DNA of 64,000 nucleotides from Fomitopsis serialis (Eukaryota > Basidiomycota > Agaricomycetes > Polyporales > Fomitopsidaceae): contig NW_025954963.1 of the NCBI RefSeq assembly GCF_022376445.1, forward strand, positions 248,001 to 312,000, given 5' to 3'. The position numbers and the translations under genes were made by a program. The notes under the pieces were generated by a model. That model did no database searches and was not told the origin of the DNA. It saw only the letters and a list, made by a program, of their open reading frames with translations. Position 1 is the stretch's first letter; each line of letters starts with the position of its first letter. This document shows positions 37,086 to 47,379 of the stretch, piece by piece.

Positions 37086-40000
37086 ATGCCTCCGAAACGC
37101 AAGTCAGACGACTCAGCCTCGCCGGATCCCCCCACAGCTCGCGAGAGGAAGAAGCAGAAAACCGCGTTAGCTCGGAATATAACTGTCCAGACTTCTCAAG
37201 CAACAGGTACTAGCAATGCATCTGCAGGCCCTTCGAAATCTGTACGCTTCAGCTTCAACAGTGAGTGTACCGATCAGTTCCACAGTGCCTTGTGTGACGC
37301 TAAGCGCGGACAGGCATGCAAGGCCTGCCAGCATCTATTGACGTGGAACGATTTGCCGAGGTATTACTGTTTGGAGAGCTCTGGTACAATCGATGCTCAG
37401 TACTATGCAGGCACGGGCGTTCGAGATCAACGCGATGGAAGAAGCCATGAAGAGTGCCCAGTACGTTATTCTTCGTATGCCTCTACGCAACGAGCCATTA
37501 TTGACCGTCATCGCAGGTCAGCATCTACGAAGAGGGCCTGGCAAGAGCTACCTCGTCATTTGAGACGACGAGCAGCCAGTCATGACGTGCGCCGCGTCCC
37601 CCTTCGACTGAGAGACAAGGCCCGAGCGGAGGTCAGTGATATTCGTCTAGTGAATCGTTGTTGTACTATGTTGACCTGTGTGCCAATGACAGATGGATCC
37701 TCAGCGCAAGAAAGCGCTTGGACGACACGTCCCGAAACGTGGTAAATCCAAACAAATATCCCGGACGAAGCAGTTCCTTAAGCGGCAGAGTGAGACAACA
37801 GCCTCAACTCGGTTAGAACCTCTTTTGCTTACACAGCCCTCAGTCGATAAGACGTGGTTAGAGACGCACATATGGCATGCGAAGAGGATGCACATGGACA
37901 ACATGTGGGGCTATCGGTTGGTGCGCGGGTGTCCAGCACCATGCGCGTAGTATATACTAACGCCGACCTCCAGGCAGTAGAACCCACGGAGAAGTCTTTC
38001 CGCCCCTCGCACAGAGCATCAGTTCATGGCTCCATTCTGCATGACGCATCGTACTTTGCGCTCGTTGAACTCACGGGACCGGAGGACATCCTTCGCGCCA
38101 TACTGGACAGTTGTTCGGACTTTCAGGGCGCAAGTCCTGGAGCCAAACGGTGAGAAGCGGACAGATGTCGATCGTTTGACACGTCACTGACACGCGACTG
38201 CGAAGGTTCCTGACGGGCGCGAGAGTCTGCGAAACGCATCTATACAAGCATCGATCGTATCCATTTGATTTGGTTTCCCCGATGACCGTCCTATGGCAAC
38301 CAGCCACCCAGAGCAACAGCAAGCCTGAGGGGGTTCAGTCCGAAGAAGATGGCACAAAGTCGAAGAAACGCCGCAGGAAAGGGAAGGGCAAAGACAAGGT
38401 GCATGACGGCGCCTCGGGCTCGGCTCAACCTGGGCGCAAAGTCTGGATACGCGTACACCCCTCCGCCGTACATGTCGCACACCAGACGCTTCGCCTTGCA
38501 GCATCATACGCTCTGGATGCCGCGAGGACGGCGGAGCCAAATAGGGAGGTAGCAGAGGTTGAGATTGCCGACCTGAGGGAACGCGTTAATGTATTCGAGA
38601 TCATGGGGCCGAAGTCCAGTCAGGTTATCAAGGGTGCACTCAAGCCAACGAAAGATAACGATGGGACGAGTTTCCGAAGGTAAGCAGGTGAGCTTCAGTA
38701 TAGGGTAATGCCATTGATAGGTCGCTATGGTAGTTCTGGGATTCCCTGACTAAATTGCAGTCTACTGGCTCGTTACCGAGAGGTATGGTGGTTGGCTTCA
38801 CTGTGCACGACCTCGCTTAAGGTACGTAGTTTGCATCGAATGTTCGGGGTTGCTCATTCACATATTGCCACTGACCCACTCAGCTTCCCACCCAAAAAGC
38901 GAAGCTTGAAAGCGGACTTACATCGTCTCCGATTACAGTGTTCCCATCAGCGAATTTGCGCAAAGCGACATTTGGGACAGAACGTGCGTAACGGCCTGCG
39001 GAGACCAAAATACAAAAAGAAGACATCGACCAGCGCAAGTCTCAGGTAAGCCCTCGCGATTTGAATAGAGCAACATCGTGCTCACTGAGCCTGGTGCAGA
39101 ATTTGGTGCCGGGACCATACTGCAGCCGACTCAGAAAGACGACAGAATACCTGTCATTCTTATGCAGCGCTCGGTCGAAAGCGCCTCGCCCATCTCACCT
39201 TCGTCTCCCCATCACACAAGCTCCTCGACTGCCCTGCATGGATGGACACTAATCATCCCCCAGGGCTGGGCCATGGCGTTCTTGCCGTCCCTCATCTATA
39301 CGGGCACCCGGGTGGGTGGCCAGCGTGAACGGCAGACTCAGACCTACGAAGGCGGCTGTGCCTACTTCCCCCGTGACTATCCGTTTACCGATGCATATGA
39401 GGAATATGCGGACGATAGGGAAGCAAAGGAACAGGACAGATGGGAACGCAAGCCACCGGCGAAACGGGTGAACTATACAAAGATTGGGACCCGCAGTCCC
39501 TGGAAGCCCGATTGGGAAGTTGTCCTGGGACTGCAGGAGCTACCTCAGGAGCTGATCCCTGCTCAGCGAGAAGACGTGCAGATGGCTACACCGGATGAGC
39601 AGGCACCCGGCATCACTGCACAAGCGGGCAACGACGGGAAGCAAGTTCGCCCTTGGCTCCTTCGTGGACAGGACGTTCCCTCGATAATTCACAGTATCTC
39701 GTCTATGTTCAACCCTAGTGCTGGCCTGGCGGACTACATCGACCAGCTCCGCGTCAAGCGCGGCCAGGATCCGCTAGGCAACAGTGTGCGAGCGAATGAG
39801 TTGTGGAAAGGCGCGCTCGTGAGGGTCAGGGTGCTTCTATGCGGAAGAGGTAACCCGGAGGATCTCGCACTGATATACAAGCTTGACGACGAGGAGTCGA
39901 AGAAATGGAGCGAGGCGGAGGCTCTCAGTAAGCAGGGTGCTCCGGCACTGCTATCGGAGGATGCAGACGAGACGGAGGTGAGTGTAGAGATCGTTGGGAC

Positions 40001-40319
40001 ATTATAGATGTCACTAATCTTCAATCGTCATGAAGCTCTCTCAGCAGGCTCCCTCCAGAGATGCCATCATCGGCTATGTTACTACAGGACACTACTCATG
40101 TCTCGTGGGGAGGGACATGCCATCGGAGCCATACCTGTGAGCAACCTCGTCGATCTACAGCGACAAGCAGAACGGTCAGTCGCCCTTCCAATTCTATGGA
40201 TGGGCCGCAGTACTGACAGACTTGGCTGTAGGTTGCGCACGCCGGACTCATTGCTGGTAAAGATTCGTGATCGAGGCGAGACGATTTGCAGAGCTGCTCG
40301 CCTCGAGGTGCTCACCTGA
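37086..40319 (+). CDS. POP1: Pop1, large subunit of RNase P / RNase MRP
   Basis: The protein scaffold for tRNA 5' processing and rRNA processing. The N-terminus is basic (MPPKRKSDD, ERKKQKTALARN). The POP1 domain runs over exons encoding GLPASIDVERFAEARAFEIN, AMEEAMKSA, RAWQELPRHLRRRAASHDV, RVPLRLRDKARAE, TWLETHIWHAKRMHM and NMWGYRL. The middle has RASVHGSILHDASYF. The C-terminal POPLD part has SLPRGMVVGFTVHDPRL, WTLIIPQGWAMAFLPSLIYTG, GQRERQTQ and FPRDYPFTDAY. The end is DAIIGYVTTGHYS, SRGEGHAIGAIPV and VKIRDRGETICRAARLEVLT. Three one-base breaks are inferred near 38810 (HD to PRL), 38896 (an A run) and 40098 (GHYS to SRGEG). About 900 residues. Essential in yeast, so breaks are probably not real. 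Confidence 0.93.
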
Positions 40320-40588
40320 GACTGGATATTCCGGATGTACTTACCTGAGATGTTCGAACGCATTGATCTTCAAACAATGCACGTCGTGCTCGTACTCATC
40401 AGCTAGAACCCAAGGCATGTTCCACTCCTGCGAGAAGAAACAGCCGAGACAATACAATATAATGTGCGATCGTTCTAGAGTATACAGCAGTGAGAACGGG
40501 CGTGTGCAGAGAAATACGAAGTGCGACAATGTGACCAGGCAATGCAGAGGATAGCGATAGTGATTGACATAACACAAACGAGTCCGCC

Positions 40589-42037
40589 TTAGCTGATCTT
40601 CCATCTGTCCATGGCCGCCTGTATGAGGCGCGCCATGTCCTCCTTCGCTTGTTTCTTCGCGCTGTCTGTGATCCCATCCAGTGCGTCAATCTCCTCTGGC
40701 GATGTGCGAAAAGGGTCGAACTCTAGGACGTGACCGTCCTTTGTTGGAACAGATACCAATGCAGATAGTGACAGCAGTGTGGTTGGTCCGGAAGCGTCTT
40801 CTCCGTTTGGCTGGTGGTTCGTGCGTGCGGGAACGAAGCCGTTCGTGCTGGTTTGCGAGGTATTGCGGGAGTGAGGAGGGCGTGATGCTTGGGACTGCGC
40901 CAGGCTCGACTGTGAGTTCGACCGCGAGTGGCCACTTTGAGACAAATGAGATGAGGAAGAGCGTATTATGATACTGCTCTTCTTCTTGAGCGTTTGTAGG
41001 CCGTTCAGGGGCCGTGGAGGTTCAGTATCGCTACCGTCGGTGTCATCCAGGGCATCGCCCTCGGCCCCGGCTACCGTCTTCATATAGCCATTGAGACCGA
41101 GTTGGTAGGGGTTGGCGAGGGGTGAGCCGTTAACGCTCATCATGCTTTCATCCATCCTGGGCCAGCGCGGCTGAGGTGGTAGGACAGGATTGAAGGTGGT
41201 TGTGGAGGGTGGACGAACTACACGGGCATAGTGGTTCGGATGAGATCCTTTCGAAGGAGATGGTAGCTTCGACGGTGACACCGGTCGCGAAGACGGTTTG
41301 GAGAACAGGGAGGGTTTGCCGGAAGCCACTTTGTGTGGGCTAGGAGACGGCATTGTCGTGGACGGCATGCGCGGTGGTGGACGTGCCTAAGGACGATTAG
41401 ATCTACGCACAGGAACAGGAATGCAACGACTTACAGTCCCGGGAGTCTTGGGTACGGCGAAGCGAGGCTTCTGAACGTGCCAGGGCCGGTCGTAGAGGGA
41501 GGTTTCTTCTTAGGCGTAGCAACGGCAGTACGCGCTAAATCTCTTGTCAATGCTGTGGACAAAGGTGCGTCACGGATACCACGTACCACTCTTGAGCCCC
41601 CTCGACGATTCCGCATCCCGCGAGCCCGCACCGGTGCTCGGACCAGCGGCTGCATTCGCTTCCTCTTGCGATGCAGCCCATTTTCGCTTTAAGGCTGTCC
41701 TGTCCATCCCGTTCTGTCCTGTTCCGAGCGCGTCGCGAGCCATCGCCTTCACACACTCCTGAACGTTCCCATTGTACTTTGCGAACTCTTTCAGTGTGAT
41801 ATCACGGACGACACGTGGTATTCGCGATATTTGACCCTCATGGCGGAGTCGGAAGTTCTCTAACGAGTCTGCGAGCCATGCTTCAATCTGCTCAGTTCGG
41901 TGCTGGACTGCTCGAAACAGATGTAAGATGGAATCAACGAGAACAAGAGAATGGGACGCGCCTTCGAGGTCAAGGTTCGCCAGAAGCTGTTTCTTTTCTT
42001 CTGCGGAGTATCTATTCTTTGATGGTGAGGCGTACAT
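40589..42037 (-). CDS. NBL1: Borealin/Nbl1-domain protein (chromosomal passenger complex)
   Basis: A structural subunit of the Aurora B complex at centromeres. The N-terminus has YSAEEKKQLLANLDLE, then VQHRTEQIEAWLADSLENF and GQISRIPRVVRDITLKEFA, an excellent match to the Nbl1/borealin N-terminal helices that bind INCENP and survivin. The two parts are joined by a 54-nt intron (41961-41908) with a GC donor. Unlike budding yeast Nbl1, which is about 70 residues, this one has a long Ser/Pro/Lys-rich tail (KVASGKPSLFSKPSSRPVSP, RSNSQSSLAQSQASR), rich in SP sites that could be cyclin-kinase targets, and a helical end (IDALDGITDSAKKQAKEDM, QAAMDRWKIS). The start at 42037 (MYASPSKNRYS) was chosen as nearest to the domain. 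About 430 residues. Confidence 0.85.
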
Positions 42038-42843
42038 CGCGTGGGACGGGGAGGTGCTGAGGGGGCGAAGAGAAAGGCGTGCCACCGTGGTCGGACGCGT
42101 TCGACACGCCCGTCGGCACGTGGGCCGTGCGACGCGTCCTGCCACTCATCGATATCCGAGCGTTGTGGCCACCACTCGGCCCCTCCGAGTCGTTTTCGAC
42201 ACTCGGTCATGTTATGACTGGACTTCCTTGGCTCTCAGCTGGTGTGTGTTTGGCGCTGAGGTTCCGAGGCAAGATATAAGATATTCCGAAGATGTGCTAT
42301 GAAGGCATGTGGTACGCAGGCTCCGTGGACGACAAGCTGTAGGTGTGCAGGGTCGTACGAGTCTCCTTTGTGCAGGGGATCTTTTCGACGAACATGACTC
42401 AAGTCGTGGAGCGATATGCAAGGTTAGGAGGCGCAGAGTCAATGCCAAGTATCTCATGACAAACTCTGCGGATTACGGTGAGCAAGACGGATCGACTAGG
42501 AGCATGGCAACCGCTGCTAGTAGCCCAGCGGAGTGGCGAACAAGTGGCGAATACGTCCATCTGCTCTTTCCACCTCATTGTTTCAGTGTTCTAGCCATTG
42601 AAGGGAAGGTCAGAAATCCTTCTACACGCGCGCATCATGTGGCGGTAACGCGGGCTGCAATGAAAACCCAGAACAAGAACACAAAAGACAGCTAGCGGCC
42701 CTATTATGTTGCTGTGCGCGGGCCACCCATACGGCCAAAACACGCAGATCCCGCGCTCAGTGACGCATGGTATAAAGAACCACCTCAAGTACAGATCGGC
42801 ATTCGCATTCAGTGAAGCCACTCTCGGAGTTCACCCATTCAGC
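42038..42843. promoter_or_regulatory. Divergent promoter of borealin gene and the acidic orphan
   Basis: About 800 bases with overlapping open frames that I take as chance. It includes a TATA-like site for the plus-strand gene. Confidence 0.4.
42771..42777 (+). promoter_or_regulatory. TATA box of the acidic orphan gene
   Basis: TATAAAG, 67 bases before the ATG at 42844, a usual distance for a fungal core promoter. Confidence 0.45.
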
Positions 42844-43478
42844 ATGGCAGAACGCCACAATCCTTCGCAACTGGACGTACATATCGAACATCTGGAAGGA
42901 GAATTCGCGCCGCAATTGATGTACGAAGAAGACTCACTGATCACAGTGTCGTACGTGATATTGCCCGTTTATCGTGACACTATGCTCAACCCATTCAGAG
43001 CGTCAGCGCCTGCGATCCCAGCCCAACCAGGTCATGAAACGACTGAGGATTGGAACATGGAACAATGGTTTGCGGGCCTACCTTCTGGAGATTTGCTACT
43101 GGACTATGACCTCCCGATGTTATTTGACGAGCCGATAGACGTGGATGTCAATGGTGAAGAGTTTCTGGCCGCCTTCACGTGAGATATTTGTGTTCGTCAG
43201 CCAGGTAGAGCGACTTACCGTCGATGATCGCGACCACAGACAAGCGATAATGGAGGCGCCGCCACTTGGTGGCCGTGCCATACGATTCTGTGCAGTCTGG
43301 GCAGGCAGCACTGTCGGAGTCCGAGTTGGGACTGCAGCAGTTCCTCAAGAGTTTCCAGAGCTCTACGGCGACGTCAGACTCCGACCTTCCGTATATGCTG
43401 GATCTACCCAGTATTGGCACGTCCGCTGACGTCCTCCAGCAAACAACTGTGGACCAGAATGGAGGACAGCATGACTGA
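42844..43478 (+). CDS. Small acidic orphan protein
   Basis: The first exon encodes about 107 residues with many acidic and aromatic residues (LEGEFAPQLMYEEDSL, TEDWNMEQWFAGLPSGDLL, YDLPMLFDEPIDVDVNGEEF). A donor GTGAGA follows at about 43162. A second exon with an acceptor after about 43252 would add PYDSVQSGQAALSESELGLQ and DLPYMLDLPSIGTS, ending NGGQHD at 43478. The mix of D/E with W, F and L looks like a transcription activation region, but no DNA-binding domain is seen. If the intron is not spliced, the protein stops at 43182. I recognise no family. Confidence 0.5.
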
Positions 43479-44587
43479 GGAAACGGACGCGCGAATTTGA
43501 AGATACAGTATCCGCCCTCGTCGACGTGTCGACGGACTCCTCACAAAGCCCAAGTTGCACGTTTTCCGTCTCCAGGGCGGTGATGTGCCATCCTGCGCCA
43601 CAATTAACATTGTACTTTTTGATTTCGCATTTTACATACCGAGGATGTAATATGCAGATGCTTCTTCGCTTTCAGTCGAGATGTCAAATTGGTTAGACAA
43701 AGGTGTAAGCCCGCAGGATCAGCGCTCACGATCGAACCAGAAGGTCGAGACTCGAGTCCTACTGTCACTCTGAGGAGGAGGTCCAGGAGGAGGAGGAGGA
43801 GGACACGGTCACGATATCGTGTCGCCAGGGTGCACGTGTATCAGCGCTTGAAATCAGCTCCTCCGATCCTCTCTCTCTCGGGATCCTTTCAGCTCACCAG
43901 AAAACTCAAGAGTTGCTCCAGTCCAATAGTGGACCCGATGGTCTTGTTGTACAATCGTGACTTTCGATGACAATGTCTAGCTTCATGCGCTCGTGCGTCA
44001 TGTAAGTTATCACTTCTCGAAGACGCGGCAGGCAAAAGACAACGGCGGCGCTCTGCCGAAAGGCAATGGAGTCTGTTCGTTGTGGTGACCTTCATTGTGT
44101 CGTGACGACTGACTACTATGTCCTACTAGACTTGCGCAGGAACTCGCGGGGTTTCAGATTCATGCTGATCCGGAACCACCAAGCCTAACGAGAAAATCCT
44201 GGCCGGCTTTGTCGAATGTATGGCCAGCATGAATCCAACACAGCGCGATGAGGTGTTGTAAGTCATCTATGAATACATAGTATGAGTCTCAGATTTTCTG
44301 GTCACTGATACAGAAGTGAAGTGCTCACTGCGTCACAGGTATCCAAGTCAAGCTTAAAATTAACACCAAGATATGATGCACCTCGTTCCCCGGTCCGAGT
44401 GACCTGCATTCGACTGTACTGCCAATGTACAAAACGGGCTCGACCACCAGGTTTATTTGCCAACAATAACCCTGTACTCGTATAGCTGTCAGCCTAGAGC
44501 CGCAGGCCGTCGGTTTGACACGAAAACCCCTTCTCTCGATCATGTCCATAGGAAGATCCAAACATTGTACGTGGTCGCAACCTTTGG
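43479..44587. other. Interval with GGA repeat, no gene seen
   Basis: About 1.1 kb between convergent genes. It includes the GGAGGA microsatellite at 43772-43802. No frame shows family resemblance. Confidence 0.4.
43772..43802. repeat. GGA microsatellite
   Basis: AGGAGG repeats interrupted once (GTCC). Low-complexity sequence. Confidence 0.8.
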
Positions 44588-45063
44588 CTAGTAGACAGCA
44601 CCACACCGTTCGCATTTCTTCTTGTTATCGCACCTAGGACAACGCAAGATTTCATCAGCCAACCAAGCTCGTTGTGCCTAGGATGAGCCTTGGGACGACG
44701 CACAGGAGGAAGAGCAGACCAACGGGGAAGAGGAAGACGGAGCATATGATCCCGGCTGGACCATACTTCTTCGTCAACTGATGCTCGCCCCGCGCGCACT
44801 TGGCCATCACTGCACAAGCACGAGTATCAGAACACGAGTGAGTCCCACTGAGTGCAGAGACCGCATAGGGATTACTCACTCTCGAGCTGGTAGTTGTACC
44901 CAACCTGCGCATTCGTCAACTGCAGGACCGGCATTGGCTGGACATTGACTGCCGCAGGACCCGCAACCGGGACTTGGGGCACGGTGGTTATGTAGTACTC
45001 GGGGGGGTTGGCCGACTCCCCACCATCCTTGATATACGCGACGGGAAAGCTGTTCATCGACAT
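44588..45063 (-). CDS. BRI3-like small membrane protein, copy 1
   Basis: Three exons. The first (start 45063) encodes MSMNSFPVAYIKDGGESA then PPEYYITTVPQV, a proline-rich cytosolic part with a PPxY motif that could bind WW domains of Rsp5-type ligases. The second encodes MAKCARGEHQLTKKYGPAGI and a hydrophobic segment ICSVFLFPVGLLFLL. The third encodes CDNKKKCERCGAVY. The short hydrophobic hairpin before a C-terminal CxxC pair is the layout of brain protein I3 (BRI3), a lysosome-linked protein in animals. The next gene on the same strand is a clear paralogue. Fungal function is unknown. Confidence 0.68.
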
Positions 45064-45785
45064 CGGTAGAGAGGGAAGGATGCAGGTGCGTGAAACAGTG
45101 TCCTGTGGGAAGGCGACGAACTTGCTGTCCCATGTGCTGTCGCAGGCGCATTTATACGTGGTCATTGACAGGTGCTGCGCTGTTCACTCTCCAGATCGCA
45201 GTAGAGCCTGGCTGCTGCGTTTCAATGAGATACACGAAAGATTCAATGCGAGGCTGCGCCGTATCGAAACTCCCAGGGCACTTGTCATGCGCGGTTAACC
45301 TAAAGCGAAGATGTATTCACTCACTGTGGATATCTTTTCGACAATTCCCTGCAGCTCTGAGACACCGCGACATCTTCAGACATCTAATCACAGTCCAAGT
45401 TCGCTGCGGCTGCGCATCTGCTTCAAATTCGGTGATGAGTACCCGATGAAGCTTGAAAAAGCTTGAAAGCTTGAAGATGGGCTGTTACACACCTTCGACG
45501 CTTCAAGCCCTCATCGACATCTTGAACATCAATGGCGCATTTTTCAGTTCACAGCGCGCGGTAACAACAACTCTGCATCATCTGGGGCAATGGTCACTAC
45601 CGAGTGGTGGACTCACTTCCTCACAGCGCGCCCAAGTTCAAAGGAAAAGAGAAACATAATGATAATGACCGTCGTGAAGTACAGTAAGTCCTGAGGCCTC
45701 CCAGTAGAATACACTATCCAAACATCCCCTCACCCCGACGGCAGAGGCGCGTATGAAGAGCCACAGCGAACACCACCATTGACAT
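45064..45785. promoter_or_regulatory. Spacer between the two BRI3-like genes
   Basis: Promoter of copy 1 and 3' flank of copy 2. It contains the AAGCTTGAA tandem repeat at 45448-45474. No gene is visible. Confidence 0.4.
45448..45474. repeat. Short tandem repeat of AAGCTTGAA
   Basis: Three overlapping copies of AAGCTTGAA or a one-base variant in 27 bases, about 385 bases upstream of copy 1. Confidence 0.8.
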
Positions 45786-46184
45786 TTACTCGATGATCTG
45801 CCCACACCGCTCACACTTCTTCTTGACATCGCACCTGCAAACAAAGTCAGATCCATGCCGCATCGATGCCCACGAGAGAACAGGTACGTACAGAAGACAG
45901 AGCAGACCGATAGGGAACAGGCAGACCGCGCAGATGATACCGCACACGCCGTACTTCTTCGTCACCTGGTGCTGGCCCCTTGCGCACTGCGCAAGAACTG
46001 CATCGTCATCGGATACATGTAAGCACTTCACTCCCGCGATCATACAAGCACAGCAAAGGTACGCACGCTGGTTTTGGAAGCCGGCGCCGACAGCGGCGTC
46101 AGACATGGGCTGCGGTGCGGGCACGGCCGGTTGGTACGCGGGCGCGTTCCCGTAGTTGCTGCCGTACTGAGGTGCCTTCTCCAT
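45786..46184 (-). CDS. BRI3-like small membrane protein, copy 2
   Basis: Same three-exon plan as copy 1. Exon 1 encodes MEKAPQYGSNYGNAPAYQPA and VPAPQPMSDAAVGAGFQ. Exon 2 encodes LAQCARGQHQVTKKYGVCGI and ICAVCLFPIGLLCLL. Exon 3 encodes CDVKKKCERCGQIIE and the stop at 45786. Intron positions match those of copy 1 exactly (before the CARG motif and just before the C-terminal CD), so the pair arose by tandem duplication. The N-terminal parts differ greatly, so binding partners may have diverged. Confidence 0.72.
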   Translation of the reverse strand: MEKAPQYGSNYGNAPAYQPAVPAPQPMSDAAVGAGFQNQRAYLCCACMIAGVKCLHVSDDDAVLAQCARGQHQVTKKYGVCGIICAVCLFPIGLLCLLYVPVLSWASMRHGSDFVCRCDVKKKCERCGQIIE

Positions 46185-47379
46185 AGCGAATGACAGGGGA
46201 CGTGAAATAAAAGGTCGATAAAAGCGTGAGGGCGACGAAAACGGCAAACGGGCTAAAGCTGGGAGGCGGGTTGAAAGTGAATGGGGTCGTAGCGTCGACG
46301 GTCTCTGCTATTTATTCTGTCAAACCAATATTGCGGGTCGGGAGGCGATGCATTTACGTCAATCACCGAGACCACAACCGAAGCCAACTGTCAAGCAACA
46401 CCGCCCGCCGTTGCATTTGATCGGGCCATCACTCATTGGCAACACTGCCATCTCCAACAAGACAAGCGCCCGAACTAGATTACTATGACCGCGTCCTTAA
46501 GCTTAAGTACCAAGTGAAAAGATAGGAAGCCAAGGGCATTGTGGCTGATGCAACCTATGTGATCGCATGAACCACTGACATCCTGATATCTATCCAACGC
46601 TGCGCGAAACAGCGCCTTGGTGGTACACTAGCCTCGAGGAGGAATATTAAGGAACACCCCTATGTTACACCGCACCTCGACAGCGCTTCAGCTTCAGCAC
46701 CAACACGAATCAGTGATAGATGCATCTGAGGATGCCCATCCGGCACGGTCAGCTGCAGCTGCACGACGCACGTTTCCCCTTGCACCCCGAGGACCGGTCG
46801 CAATCTTCACACAGACGCGTGCACCATAATCTCAAACCCGACATGTCCACAGAACAGCGTTGCAAACGCCTAGCCAGCCGCTGGACCACAGTGACAGTTG
46901 ACCGTAACACACGTACGAGTAAGCTGGAAGCAGAACCCCATCTCCCGGACCGGGCCCGCCATGAGCATATGTTCCAGATATGTAACCGTACACCGCCTCG
47001 TCGTAGCGGACAAGATTAGGGATACATACACGACATGACGAGCGAACGAATGGCGAAACCGGCGAACGAGCCAAAATTTGGACACAGAAACAGAACAGGA
47101 CCGGTGGATCTAACTAAAACACTGGCAACAGTAGAGTAAGTACATGATACAGGAGGTGGAAGGTGCACCCAAAAGACACTTGCCACCATACGAACTTGCA
47201 ACAACAACGACAGTATGCCAACCATGAGAGCCGAAAATTAACACTGGCGAAGGAACAAAAGGAAGGAAGGAATGGCGGCCAGTAGTTCTGTCAAAGGGGG
47301 CGCGCCGGGCCGAATTCTATAGACAAAGGTAAGCGCAGGCGCGTGCAGGTCGTGTAGGCAGCTCTCGAAAGAGCGTCTC
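46185..47379. other. 1.2-kb interval, no gene seen
   Basis: Upstream region of BRI3-like copy 2 and 3' flank of the DUF6534 gene. No supported reading frame was found on either strand. Confidence 0.4.

Noticed and set aside
34678..40319. CDC123 and POP1 as pseudogenes
   Set aside because: Both keep conserved text along their whole length with only single-base breaks, and both are essential in yeast; indels in the assembly explain this better.
42706..42843. Upstream extension of the acidic orphan frame
   Set aside because: The TATA box at 42771 lies within it, so the ATG at 42844 is the better start.
46720..47019. Plus-strand frame of 99 codons between BRI3-like and DUF6534 genes
   Set aside because: Rich in His and Arg, no hydrophobic or domain pattern, no intron signals.
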